DNA from: Sphingopyxis sp. MWB1
Lineage (GTDB): Bacteria > Pseudomonadota > Alphaproteobacteria > Sphingomonadales > Sphingomonadaceae
Reading direction: 5' to 3'
Length of the DNA: 64,000 nt
Assembly: GCF_000763945.1 (NCBI RefSeq)
Contig: NZ_JQFJ01000002.1
Coordinates: 124,001-188,000, forward strand
Positions 29,433 to 38,212 of the stretch are shown piece by piece; position 1 is the stretch's first letter, and each line of letters begins with the position of its first letter. The translations under genes were made by a program, and so were the position numbers. Under the pieces are notes generated by a model. That model saw nothing but the letters and a program-made list of their open reading frames with translations. It had not been told where the DNA came from and ran no database searches.

Positions 29433-29902
29433 AGTTCGAACTTCCATCGTCAGTGCGCAAATTAGTCGCGGCAAGAAATGAACTGAAAGCCCACTTCTCG
29501 GACGTCGATTTGCACTTCACCTTTGATGGAAATTTGGTCGGCGATTTGGGTGAGGCCGTTGCGGCTGAACTCTACAAGCTTAAGCTAACTGGACGGAGCA
29601 ACGAAGGCGTGGACGGATATGCGGCAGACGGTCGCTCCGTACAGGTAAAAGCGAGCGGTACAGCGCGAGGGGCGGCCTTCAGATTAGTCGAAACAAAGGC
29701 AGATCATCTGCTCTTTTTCCATTTCAACTACGACGAGTGCTTTGGCGAAGTGATCTACAATGGCCCGGAAGAGCAGGTGAGGAAGTCTCTTCCTGAAACT
29801 TGGGTGGGTCAACGAAGTGTAAGCGCAGCCACCTTTCGGCAGCTCAATGCCCTCGTGAACGATACCGATCGTCTTCCAATGCAAATGCCGAGGGAAAATT
29901 GA
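29429..29902 (+). CDS. Nuclease-fold-like protein (PD-(D/E)xK-like, DUF6998-type), function unknown
   Basis: A 157-residue protein with [16 protein letters not shown], then [18 protein letters not shown]: an acidic residue on a helix, an aspartate, and a QxK strand, the layout of restriction-endonuclease-like folds. From memory it resembles the uncharacterised DUF6998 group. Base use differs from neighbours (31 of 60 G+C in 29521-29580 against about two thirds in the mutase), suggesting transfer. Its GTG start overlaps the bioB stop and its TGA overlaps the pccA ATG, so it is translated with both. No methylase or toxin partner is seen. Confidence 0.6.
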   Translation: MKFELPSSVRKLVAARNELKAHFSDVDLHFTFDGNLVGDLGEAVAAELYKLKLTGRSNEGVDGYAADGRSVQVKASGTARGAAFRLVETKADHLLFFHFNYDECFGEVIYNGPEEQVRKSLPETWVGQRSVSAATFRQLNALVNDTDRLPMQMPREN

Positions 29903-31923
29903 TGTTTTCTAAAATCCTGATCGCCAATCGCGGTGAAATCGCCTGCCGCGTCATCAAGACCGCGAGGGCCATGGGCATATCGACCGTTGCCGTCTATTCG
30001 GACGCCGACGCGCGCGCGCCCTTTGTGGCGATGGCGGATGAGGCGGTGCACATCGGGGCTTCGCCCGCGTCCGAATCCTATCTGATCGCTGAGAAGATCA
30101 TCGCGGCGTGCAAGGAAGCCGGCGCCGAGGCGGTGCATCCGGGCTATGGATTTTTGTCCGAACGCACCAGTTTTGCCGAGGCGCTGGCGAAGGAAAATAT
30201 CGCCTTTATCGGCCCGCCGGTGAAGGCCATCGCCGCAATGGGCGACAAGATTGAATCGAAGAAGTTGGCGAAGGAAGCAGGCGTCAATGTCGTCCCCGGC
30301 TTTGTCGGCGAAATCCGCGATACCGACCATGCGGTCGAGATAGCGAATGACATCGGCTATCCGGTGATGATGAAGGCGTCGGCTGGCGGCGGCGGCAAGG
30401 GGATGCGGCTCGCCTATAGCGAGCAGGATGTCCGCGAAGGCTTTGAAAGCGTCAAACGCGAAGGGCTGAGCAGCTTTGGCGACGACCGGGTTTTCATCGA
30501 GAAATTCATCCTCAATCCGCGCCACATCGAGATCCAGATTCTGGGCGACCAGCATGGCAATATCCTCTACCTCAACGAGCGCGAATGCTCGATCCAGCGC
30601 CGCCACCAAAAGGTGGTCGAGGAAGCCCCGTCGCCCTTCGTCACCCCCAAAATGCGGAAAGCGATGGGCGAGCAATGCGTCGCGCTGGCGAAGGCGGTCG
30701 GCTATTATAGCGCCGGCACGGTCGAACTGATCGTGTCGGGCGCCGACCCGACGGGCGAAAGCTTTTACTTCCTCGAAATGAACACGCGGCTCCAGGTCGA
30801 GCATCCGGTGACCGAGGCAATTACCGGCATCGATCTGGTCGAACAGATGATCCGGGTGGCCGCAGGCGAAAAGCTGGCGATGACCCAGGATGATGTGAAA
30901 ATCGACGGCTGGTCGATTGAAAATCGCGTCTATGCCGAGGACCCCTATCGCGGCTTCCTGCCGTCGACCGGGCGGCTGGTGCGCTATTCGCCCCCGGTGG
31001 AGGGGTGGAGCGACGACGGCGCGGAAAATGGCCGCCGGGGCCTTGCCGGCGTGCGCGTCGACGACGGCGTATATGAAGGCGGCGAGGTGTCGATCTTTTA
31101 CGACCCGATGATCGCCAAGCTGATCACCTGGGGCGAAACCCGCGATGAAGCCGCGGATCTGCAAGTCGCCGCACTCGACCGGTTCGAGATCGAAGGGCTG
31201 GGCCATAATATCGATTTTCTGTCGGCGATCATGCAGCACCCGCGCTTCCGCTCGGGCGAATTGACGACGGGCTTTATCGCCGAGGAATATCCCGAAGGCT
31301 TTCAGGGCGCCGAAACGAGCGACGATGTGGTGCGCGCTCTTGCCGCCATTGCGGGCTTTATGGCGAGCGCCCATGCCGACCGGGCACGCCGGATCGATGG
31401 GCAGCTGGGCGACCGCCTCGCCCCGCCGGGCCATTGGCAGGTGGTGGTCGATGGCCGCGACCATGCGGTGAAGGTCGGCACCAAATATATCCAGGTCGAT
31501 GATGAAAAGCTGGAACTGGCGCTCGAATATACCCCCGGCGACCGCCTGGTCATTGCCGAACTCGACGAGAGCGAATTGGCAGTGAAGGTCGCCAGAACCC
31601 GTACCGGCTGGCGCATGACGACGCGCGGACGCATACATGAGGTGCGGGTGCTGCCCGCCCATGTCGCGCCGCTGGCCGCGCACATGATCGAGAAAGTCCC
31701 GCCCGACCTTTCGAAATTCCTTATCTGCCCCATGCCGGGCCTGCTGGTCGCGCTGTATGTCGGGGAGGGCGATGCCGTCGAAGCTGGTCAACCGCTCGCA
31801 ACCGTCGAGGCGATGAAGATGGAGAATATCCTGCGCGCCGAGAAGACGGGCGTGGTGAAAAGCATCAATGCCGCCGAAGGCGACAGTCTGGCGGTGGATG
31901 CGGTGATTTTGGAACTGGAATAA
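29902..31923 (+). CDS. pccA: Propionyl-CoA carboxylase alpha subunit (biotin carboxylase + biotin carrier)
   Basis: A 673-residue protein with biotin-carboxylase domain (FSKILIANRGEIACRVIKTARAMG, ATP loop KASAGGGGKGMR, catalytic EMNTRLQVEHPVTE), a linker BT domain, and a C-terminal biotinyl domain with VEAMKMEN at ~635, whose lysine carries biotin. With PccB it carboxylates propionyl-CoA. The start is the ATG sharing one base with the upstream TGA; the extension to 29800 lies within the nuclease-like gene. It closes the pccB...pccA unit. Confidence 0.95.
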   Translation: MFSKILIANRGEIACRVIKTARAMGISTVAVYSDADARAPFVAMADEAVHIGASPASESYLIAEKIIAACKEAGAEAVHPGYGFLSERTSFAEALAKENIAFIGPPVKAIAAMGDKIESKKLAKEAGVNVVPGFVGEIRDTDHAVEIANDIGYPVMMKASAGGGGKGMRLAYSEQDVREGFESVKREGLSSFGDDRVFIEKFILNPRHIEIQILGDQHGNILYLNERECSIQRRHQKVVEEAPSPFVTPKMRKAMGEQCVALAKAVGYYSAGTVELIVSGADPTGESFYFLEMNTRLQVEHPVTEAITGIDLVEQMIRVAAGEKLAMTQDDVKIDGWSIENRVYAEDPYRGFLPSTGRLVRYSPPVEGWSDDGAENGRRGLAGVRVDDGVYEGGEVSIFYDPMIAKLITWGETRDEAADLQVAALDRFEIEGLGHNIDFLSAIMQHPRFRSGELTTGFIAEEYPEGFQGAETSDDVVRALAAIAGFMASAHADRARRIDGQLGDRLAPPGHWQVVVDGRDHAVKVGTKYIQVDDEKLELALEYTPGDRLVIAELDESELAVKVARTRTGWRMTTRGRIHEVRVLPAHVAPLAAHMIEKVPPDLSKFLICPMPGLLVALYVGEGDAVEAGQPLATVEAMKMENILRAEKTGVVKSINAAEGDSLAVDAVILELE

Positions 31924-31935
31924 TGGTCTGTGCTT

Positions 31936-32038
31936 CGTCATTGCGAGGGACGCAGCGACGAAGCAATCTCCAGCTATCGGCATTTGGGCCGATGGCTGGA
32001 GATTGCTTCTCGCGGCCCTTGCCGGGCTCGCCCTGACG
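31936..32038. repeat. GAAGCAATC-type intergenic palindrome after pccA
   Basis: Arms GAAGCAATCTCCAGCTATCG (from 31960) and CGATGGCTGGAGATTGCTTC (to 32009) are nearly complementary; outer ends are CGTCATTGCGAGGGAC and GCTCGCCCTGACG. Same family as 13663-13760. It may form the 3' end of the pcc transcript. Confidence 0.65.
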
Positions 32039-32048
32039 GAATTGGAAT

Positions 32049-32420
32049 ATGCACCTTCACCACGCCCCCGATACCCCCGCCGCCGATCCCATCGCCTTCG
32101 ACGATTTCCTGAAGGTCGATATCCGCATCGGCACCATCATCGAGGCGGAGGATTTTCCCGAGGCACGCAAACCCGCCTTCAAGCTGAAGATCGACTTTGG
32201 CCCCGCGATTGGCGTTCGGAAGAGCAGCGCGCAGATCGTCGCGCGCTATGCTCGCGATGAGCTGGTGGGGCGACAGATCGCCGCCGTGGTCAATTTTCCG
32301 CCGCGCCAGATCGGCAAATTTATGTCTGAAGTGCTGACATTGGGCTTCGCCGACGAAGAAGGCGCGGTGATCCTCTTCGCCCCCGACCAGGCGGTGCCCA
32401 ACGGCTCGCGTCTGTTTTGA
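32049..32420 (+). CDS. csaA: CsaA-type tRNA-binding-domain chaperone
   Basis: A 123-residue single-domain protein of the EMAP/OB-fold tRNA-binding group: FDDFLKVDIRIGTIIEAEDFPEARKPAFKLKIDFG and VVNFPPRQIGKFMSEVLTLGF are the CsaA signature segments. CsaA is a small dimer linked to protein export and possibly tRNA binding. It stands alone between a repeat and an esterase gene. Confidence 0.9.
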   Translation: MHLHHAPDTPAADPIAFDDFLKVDIRIGTIIEAEDFPEARKPAFKLKIDFGPAIGVRKSSAQIVARYARDELVGRQIAAVVNFPPRQIGKFMSEVLTLGFADEEGAVILFAPDQAVPNGSRLF

Positions 32421-32491
32421 CCGCTTTGACCGCAGACACAGGTCTGCACCGCCGCCGCGTTGACGGCGCGCCTTTACTGAATGGGATGATT

Positions 32492-33502
32492 ATGAATTAC
32501 CGCTTTCCGATGCTCGCCCTCGCGCTGTTTTGCGCGCCCTTCGCGGCGGCGAGCGAAACCCCGGCTGTCCCCTATGCGGTGAGCGTGACGCAGGACGCGG
32601 TCTATGGCGAGGGCGCGGTGACGACACCCGGCGGCAAGCTGACCGAGCGGGCGCTCAAAATGGACGTCTATCGCCCCGCACGGGACGGCAAGCTTCTGAC
32701 CGACCGCCCCGCCGTCGTGATGATGTTCGGCGGCGCCTTTCATCGCGGCTCAAAAGGGGCCGAGAATTTCGAGGAGGATGGCGCTTCCGACAGTTCGATG
32801 GCCGATTATTGCACGCGTTTCGCGCGCGCAGGCTATGTCTGTACGGCGATCGAATATCGGCTCGCCCCCGAAAATCCGCAACTGACGCATCAGCCTGATC
32901 CCGGCCATCTGATGCCGCGCGAGATGATGACGGGGCCTGCCGCGACCGGGCGTGTGGAGCTGGTGCGCCAGCGCATGGGCCTTCCCCCGCTTGACGACGC
33001 CTCGCGCGATGCCCTGTGGCGCAGCTATCTTGCGGCGAGCGAGGATCTGGTCACCGCCGTCCATCATTTGCGCGGCCATGCAAAAAAATGGGGGGTGGCC
33101 CCCGACCGGATCGCCATCGGCGGCTTTTCCGCCGGCGCGATCAGCGTGGTCAACGCAGCCTATGGCATGGGCGCGCCGGTGCGCGGGGCGATCATGTTGT
33201 CGGGCGGCTTTGGCGCCTATGACCTGCGCCAGACGGTCCAGGGGGACATGCCGCCCGCGCTCTTCTTTCTGGGACAGAATGACCTTGGCGGCATCATGGC
33301 CGGAACGCGTGCCGCCATCGGCGTTCTGAAAGCTGCCGACGTGCCGGTCGAAAGCGCGTGGGTTCCGGGTTTCGGCCATTTTTATCCGATGGGTGCGGTG
33401 AGCCTCGGTAGCGACATGAGCCGCGCGACGGTGGAGCGCCGCATCCTCGACTTCCTCGACCGGACTATCGGAGAGGAAGCAGAGGGTAAGGGCGCGCGTT
33501 AA
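32492..33502 (+). CDS. Secreted alpha/beta hydrolase (carboxylesterase-like)
   Basis: A 336-residue hydrolase with a signal peptide MNYRFPMLALALFCAPFAAASE. The nucleophile elbow is GGFSAGAISVV (~residue 215), the oxyanion segment reads VVMMFGGAFHRGSK (FGG where many relatives have HGG), and a histidine in VPGFGHFYPMG could complete the triad. Substrate unknown. The ATG giving a clean signal peptide is chosen; the frame is open back to 32417, overlapping the csaA stop. Confidence 0.8.
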   Translation: MNYRFPMLALALFCAPFAAASETPAVPYAVSVTQDAVYGEGAVTTPGGKLTERALKMDVYRPARDGKLLTDRPAVVMMFGGAFHRGSKGAENFEEDGASDSSMADYCTRFARAGYVCTAIEYRLAPENPQLTHQPDPGHLMPREMMTGPAATGRVELVRQRMGLPPLDDASRDALWRSYLAASEDLVTAVHHLRGHAKKWGVAPDRIAIGGFSAGAISVVNAAYGMGAPVRGAIMLSGGFGAYDLRQTVQGDMPPALFFLGQNDLGGIMAGTRAAIGVLKAADVPVESAWVPGFGHFYPMGAVSLGSDMSRATVERRILDFLDRTIGEEAEGKGAR

Positions 33503-34275
33503 GCCGCTTTCTCGTCCAGCAGCGCCACCGCCCGGATCCAGCCCGCGCTCGCGCGTTCGATCTTCACCGGAAAGCAGGACAGCGTCCAGCCGGTCGGCGG
33601 CAGCGCGGCCAGATTGGCCAGCTTCTCGATCTGGTAATAGGGGCGGATACGCCCCGCCTTATGCCCTTCCCAGATGATCGACGGGTCGTGCGTTTCGGCC
33701 CAGCGTCTGGCGGTGTGACTGAACGGCGCGTCCCAGCTCCACGCATCGGTGCCGACGACCTTGACCCCGCGTTCGGTCAGATAGAGGGTCGCCTCCGCGC
33801 CCATGCCGCAGCCCTGATCGGTGAAATTTTCGCTGCCGTAAATCGCGCCCGACTGGACGAGCACGATATCGAGCGGCTGAAGATCGTGACCGATGCGCGC
33901 AAGCTCCGCCTCCACTTCGCCTGCGCTCACCACATGGCCTGCCGGGCGATCCGAAAAATCGAGCTTCACGCCGGGGCGAAAGAAAATGTCGAGCGGCGCC
34001 TCGTCAATGCTGGGGGCGGGGCTTTGGCCTTCATCGGTGGTCGAATGAAAATGCCAGGGCGCGTCCATATGCGTGCCATTATGGGTGGACAGCGTCAGGC
34101 TCTCGACCGCCCAGCCTTCGCCATCGGGCAGATCCTCTTTACGCAGGCCGGGGAAGAACATCGCGATCTGCTCCCAGGTGCTGTCATGGGTCATATAGGT
34201 GATTTGCGGCCGCATCACCGGCGGGTCGGATATGACATCATTGGTGATGGGGATGGACAGGTCGATGAATTTCAT
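33499..34275 (-). CDS. Cyclase-family metal-dependent hydrolase (kynurenine-formamidase-like)
   Basis: A 258-residue protein with the family metal motif STHNGTHMDAPWHF (HxGTHxDxPxH), N-terminal IDLSIPITNDV and GTDAWSWDAPF. Members hydrolyse N-formylkynurenine or related amides and lactones using a divalent metal; the substrate here is not certain. The ATG before KFIDLSIP is used; upstream in-frame codons lack family similarity. Its stop overlaps that of the esterase gene tail-to-tail, and it is divergent from the MHS transporter. Confidence 0.85.
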   Translation of the reverse strand: MKFIDLSIPITNDVISDPPVMRPQITYMTHDSTWEQIAMFFPGLRKEDLPDGEGWAVESLTLSTHNGTHMDAPWHFHSTTDEGQSPAPSIDEAPLDIFFRPGVKLDFSDRPAGHVVSAGEVEAELARIGHDLQPLDIVLVQSGAIYGSENFTDQGCGMGAEATLYLTERGVKVVGTDAWSWDAPFSHTARRWAETHDPSIIWEGHKAGRIRPYYQIEKLANLAALPPTGWTLSCFPVKIERASAGWIRAVALLDEKAA

Positions 34276-34415
34276 GGCGACCAGTCTGCCACGTGCCCCG
34301 GCTTTCGCCAACAAGTCTTGCGCGGCGCCGCAACTGCGATAGACGTAGGGTAAGCGCTGCATAAGGCACAGGACATAAGGGCGAGAGCGGATGGCTTCTC
34401 GCTGAGGGAGACGAG

Positions 34416-36044
34416 ATGAGCGAACAGGCTGCCGCCGCCGATGCGGGCGCGGTTTATCAACCGACCGCGAAGGATATTCGCATGGTCATCGCCGCATCAT
34501 CGGCGGGCACCGTGTTCGAATGGTATGATTTCTTCATCTATGGCACGCTGGCAGCGATCATCGGCAAGGCCTTTTTCCCCAGCGACAATGCCACGCTGGA
34601 AATATTGCTCGTCTGGGCGGGTTTTGCCGTCGGCTTCGGCTTTCGTCCGCTCGGCGCCGTGCTGTTCGGCTTTCTCGGCGACCGGCTGGGACGCAAATAT
34701 ACATTTCTGGTGACCGTGACGCTGATGGGCATAGCGACCGCGGGGGTCGGCATGATCCCGTCGGCGGCGACCATCGGCATTGCGGCGCCGATCATCGTTA
34801 TTCTGCTGCGTATCTTGCAGGGACTGGCGCTCGGCGGCGAATATGGCGGCGCTGCCATCTATGTCGCCGAACATTCGCCGCCTGGAAAGCGCGGCTTTTA
34901 CACCAGCTTTATCCAGGCGAGCGTCGTCGGCGGCTTTGTCCTCAGCCTGATCGTCGTCCTGGGGTGCAAGGCCTTGATGCCCGACGCCATCTGGGAAAGC
35001 TGGGGCTGGCGTGTGCCCTTCCTGCTGTCGATCATCCTCCTCGTCATATCCTTGTGGATGCGGATGAAATTGTCCGAAAGCCCGGTGTTCCAGGCGATGA
35101 AGCGCGAGGGTGAGCTGGCGAAAAACCCGCTGAAGGAAAGCTTTACCTATCCCGGCAATCCGCGCCGCATCTTCATCGCGCTGTTCGGCATCGCCGCCGG
35201 GCTGACAGTCATCTGGTATACGGCGATGTTTTCGGGCCTGTCGTTCCTCAAAGGGCCGATGAAGGTCGACGACACCGCCGCCGAAATCATCGTCGGGCTG
35301 GCGGCGGCGCTCGGCATGGGCTTTTTCATCTGGGCGGGCCGCCTCTCCGACCGGGTGGGGCGCAAAAAGCCGATCGTCTGGGGCTATGGCGCGACCCTGC
35401 TGCTGCTCTTTCCGCTCTTCTGGCTGATGGGCAGCGTCGGCAATCCCGCGCTGACCGCCGCCGCCGAAAAGGCGCCGGTGACGGTGACCGGGTCGCAGTG
35501 CAGCTTCGATCCCTTTGCCGAGCGGCAGGAAACCATCTGCGGACAAACGCTGGGCGAGCTGACGAAGCTGGGGGTCCCGTACAAGATTGCGGCGAGCGAC
35601 ACGCCTTTCGATACGGTGCAGGTCACCATCGGCGACCGCGAAGTGGCGAGCGAAGACCCCGCGCTGCTCAAACCGGCGCTGGAGGCGATGGGATATGATT
35701 TTGAAAAGCAGATCCCTGCGCCCTTGGGAATCGCCGTCATCTTCATCGCGCTATTGGGGCTGAGCGCGCTGTCGGGCTTTACCTATGGTCCGGTTGCGGC
35801 GCTGCTCGCTGAAATGTTCCCGCCGCATGTGCGCTATTCCTCGCTTTCCATCCCCTATCATCTGGGGACGGGATATTTTGGCGGCTTTCTTCCGCTGATC
35901 GCCAGCTTCATCATCGCCAAGACCGGCGATGCCTATGCCGGGCTCTGGTATACATGGGGGGTGGTGCTGATGGCTTTCCTCGTCACCGCCTTCATGCTGC
36001 GCGAGCCAAAGGAAGGGGAGTGGGACAAGCCGGCGGAGGCTTAG
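34416..36044 (+). CDS. MHS-type major facilitator transporter
   Basis: A 542-residue inner-membrane symporter. The metabolite:H+ symporter hallmark GTVFEWYDFFIYG is near residue 30, followed by FLGDRLGRKYTF in the 2-3 loop and GLALGGEYGGAAIY. Relatives (ProP, ShiA, KgtP) import betaine, proline or organic acids. Between predicted helices 8/9 and the last helices lies a ~100-residue polar insert (about 350-445) with a cysteine pair (GSQCSFDPFAERQETICGQ) that should face the periplasm. The substrate is unknown. Confidence 0.88.
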   Translation: MSEQAAAADAGAVYQPTAKDIRMVIAASSAGTVFEWYDFFIYGTLAAIIGKAFFPSDNATLEILLVWAGFAVGFGFRPLGAVLFGFLGDRLGRKYTFLVTVTLMGIATAGVGMIPSAATIGIAAPIIVILLRILQGLALGGEYGGAAIYVAEHSPPGKRGFYTSFIQASVVGGFVLSLIVVLGCKALMPDAIWESWGWRVPFLLSIILLVISLWMRMKLSESPVFQAMKREGELAKNPLKESFTYPGNPRRIFIALFGIAAGLTVIWYTAMFSGLSFLKGPMKVDDTAAEIIVGLAAALGMGFFIWAGRLSDRVGRKKPIVWGYGATLLLLFPLFWLMGSVGNPALTAAAEKAPVTVTGSQCSFDPFAERQETICGQTLGELTKLGVPYKIAASDTPFDTVQVTIGDREVASEDPALLKPALEAMGYDFEKQIPAPLGIAVIFIALLGLSALSGFTYGPVAALLAEMFPPHVRYSSLSIPYHLGTGYFGGFLPLIASFIIAKTGDAYAGLWYTWGVVLMAFLVTAFMLREPKEGEWDKPAEA

Positions 36045-36102
36045 CCCTGGCCTCATAACTCTCCCCTTGGCGCGCCTTTCAAAAGGCGGCTAGGTGACGG
36101 GC

Positions 36103-37152
36103 ATGATCACCATTCCGTCCCCGCTTCGTCTGCGCCGCGATTCTGCGGCCCTTGTGTCCAACTGGCGCTGGCTCGCGGCTCGCGGCAATGGCGCAGCCTG
36201 CGGCGCGGCGATCAAGGCGAATGGCTATGGCCTTGGCGCCGCCTGGGTGATGGACCATCTCGTGCCTGCCGGATGCCGCGACTTTTTCGTCGCCACCTGG
36301 GCCGAGGCCGCGGCGCTGATGCCCTTGCCCCGGGGCGTCTCGCTTTCGGTCCTCCACGGCGTGGGTGAAAGCGACATGGCGGCCGCGCGCCTGCTTCCTG
36401 CACGCCCCATCCTCAACAGCGTCGAACAGGTGGCGCGCTGGCGGACGGGCGGGGAAGGGCGGCCGTGCGACGTGATGGTCGATACCGGCATGAACCGGCT
36501 GGGGCTGCGCGTCGAAGAGGCGATGGGCGGGGCGCTCGACGGGCTAGCCATCCACACACTGCACAGCCATCTCGCCTCCGCCGACGAAGACAGCCCGCAA
36601 AATGAACAACAGCTCGCGGCCTTCCGCGCGGTGCGGGCGCATGTGCCCGCGCAGCGTTACAGCCTTGCGAACAGCGCGGGCATCTGTCTGGGGCCGGACT
36701 ATGCGTTCGACCTGATGCGCCCCGGCATCGCCCTCTACGGCGGCATCCCCCGTGCAGAGGCCGAAGGGCATATCCGGCAAGTCGCCTATCCCGAGGCACG
36801 CGTCCTCCAGATGCGAACCGTGCCCGCGGGCGAAACCGTCGGCTATGGCGCCACCTGGACCGCACCGCGCGACAGCCGCATCGCCATCGTCAACATGGGC
36901 TATGCCGACGGCTATCTGCGCTGCCACGCCGGCCATGGCGGCGCGACATGGAAAGGCTCGCCCCTGCTCCTCGTGGGCCGCGTGTCCATGGACCTGCTGG
37001 CCTTTGAAGCGAGCGGGACCGACGGGATGAAAGACGGTGATTGGCTGAGAGTGGATTACAATCTTGCCGCTCTGTCGAAGCGAAGTGGTTTGTCACAATA
37101 TGAATTGCTGACGGGATTGGGGCGACGGTTTGATCAAGGTATTAGGTCATAG
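36103..37152 (+). CDS. alr: Alanine racemase
   Basis: A 349-residue PLP enzyme supplying D-alanine for peptidoglycan. The PLP lysine is in AIKANGYGLG (N-terminal barrel), the catalytic tyrosine region is ETVGYGATW, and VSMDLLAFEA and GYADGYL are present. ATG at 36103 is chosen over GTG at 36094. The last ~35 codons are less GC-rich than the rest, so the atypical 37-42 kb patch begins inside this gene; the reading frame itself is intact. Its 3' end overlaps the pseudogene on the other strand. Confidence 0.9.
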   Translation: MITIPSPLRLRRDSAALVSNWRWLAARGNGAACGAAIKANGYGLGAAWVMDHLVPAGCRDFFVATWAEAAALMPLPRGVSLSVLHGVGESDMAAARLLPARPILNSVEQVARWRTGGEGRPCDVMVDTGMNRLGLRVEEAMGGALDGLAIHTLHSHLASADEDSPQNEQQLAAFRAVRAHVPAQRYSLANSAGICLGPDYAFDLMRPGIALYGGIPRAEAEGHIRQVAYPEARVLQMRTVPAGETVGYGATWTAPRDSRIAIVNMGYADGYLRCHAGHGGATWKGSPLLLVGRVSMDLLAFEASGTDGMKDGDWLRVDYNLAALSKRSGLSQYELLTGLGRRFDQGIRS

Positions 37153-38139
37153 AATTTTCATGGAAGGAGGAGGTGCGAAGCCCCCATGGGTCAAAATTAT
37201 GGCGCCGTATCCAACGTGTGCAGATCCATTTAATACCCCGACTGACCGGCTGGCCTGCATGACGGCTCGGTAAATCCACATCTCCGTTGGGATGAGTGTT
37301 GGCAAAACATATCATATCGCCTCTTCTGCCTTTGATGGACAGTTGGATGCGGCAAAGCTGGTTTCTCCGCCCTGATAATCGTCATTGAGATAAGCAATGG
37401 CAGTGAACGCTCGTTGGTTGATTTCGCCCGGAAGGCAATCATGATGCTCTCGATATTGTTCTCCGGTCACATAACGAAGGATGGCAAGTGGCTCCCCTGC
37501 TTCTATCTGGGTATTGGTGGCGAGAGCTATTCGCATATTAATGGCATGGATCTCGAGATCCTGTTGCAGTGGGCCGAGGATTGCGCCTGAGGAGGTGCGA
37601 ATAGGATCCGGGCGCTGCTGCCCGGTTTGAGGGTCCACTATGATCGACGGAGAAAGGTGAGGCGAAGCCAAGGTGATGAGATGTTCGCATTCCAGAGGCG
37701 TGAGAAAACCGGAATAATGCCGTACTGGCGCTTTGTCATGCACGCGCAACCGTGTTTGTGCTTCTGGTTTGGGCTTGCCCTCGGCATCGAGTTGCATGGC
37801 ATTGAGAAGAGCCAGTTGTGCCTCGGCTTCTTTGTCACGATCGGCTATATTTCAAATATTTGTCTCGCCTGATTCCAGCTAGGTTTGCCGCCTGCGCCTA
37901 GCGCTACAAAACTGCGTGACGCTTTGCTGCCCACAGTCGCCTAATCGGGACGCTCGATCAAATAGCGTCCGTGCTAATCCGAAATTCCGTTGGACAGGAT
38001 AGCCGTAGACTAGCCAGCGTCCGAGTTCCTACAATGCTTGGGGATCTCCTTGCTCTGCTGCATACCGCAGAAGAGTCAGGGCTTGCTCCGGTCGATTGTT
38101 ATTTAAGAGCCGGATGGCACGAGGTGTCGGTTCGTCCAT
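37142..38139 (-). pseudogene. Decayed Sel1/TPR-prolyl 4-hydroxylase (2OG-Fe(II) oxygenase)
   Basis: Conceptual joining of frames gives a ~330-residue protein: an N-terminal Sel1-like part (LTLLRYAAEQGDPQAL, stop, ELGRWLVYG), then VALGAGGKPSWNQARQIFEI in a shifted frame, IADRDKEAEAQLALL back in the first frame, the oxygenase core with iron motif YREHHD and YLNDDYQGGETSF, and the C-terminus KGRRGDMICFANTHPNGDVD...SRHAG...GIKW in another frame. Disruptions are a TAG at 38029-38031, compensating shifts near 37860-37910, and a shift near 37350. All iron and 2-oxoglutarate ligands survive, so inactivation looks recent. Confidence 0.82.
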
Positions 38140-38160
38140 TTTTTGTCACAAGATAAGAGA

Positions 38161-38193
38161 TAAAAAGAAAGGGTGGAAGGCAAGCTTCCACCC
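38161..38193 (-). terminator. Intrinsic terminator of the TonB-dependent receptor gene
   Basis: Read on the minus strand: a 9-bp perfect stem (GGGTGGAAG / CTTCCACCC, five-base loop) followed at once by TTTCTTTTTA. It lies 20 bases after the receptor stop and separates it from the oxygenase pseudogene. Confidence 0.85.
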
Positions 38194-38212
38194 TAAGAAT
38201 ATTATATGAGTT

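Noticed and set aside
29809..31983. 724-codon minus-strand frame
   Set aside because: It is the antisense of pccA with shadow-type composition; pccA is unmistakable on the plus strand.
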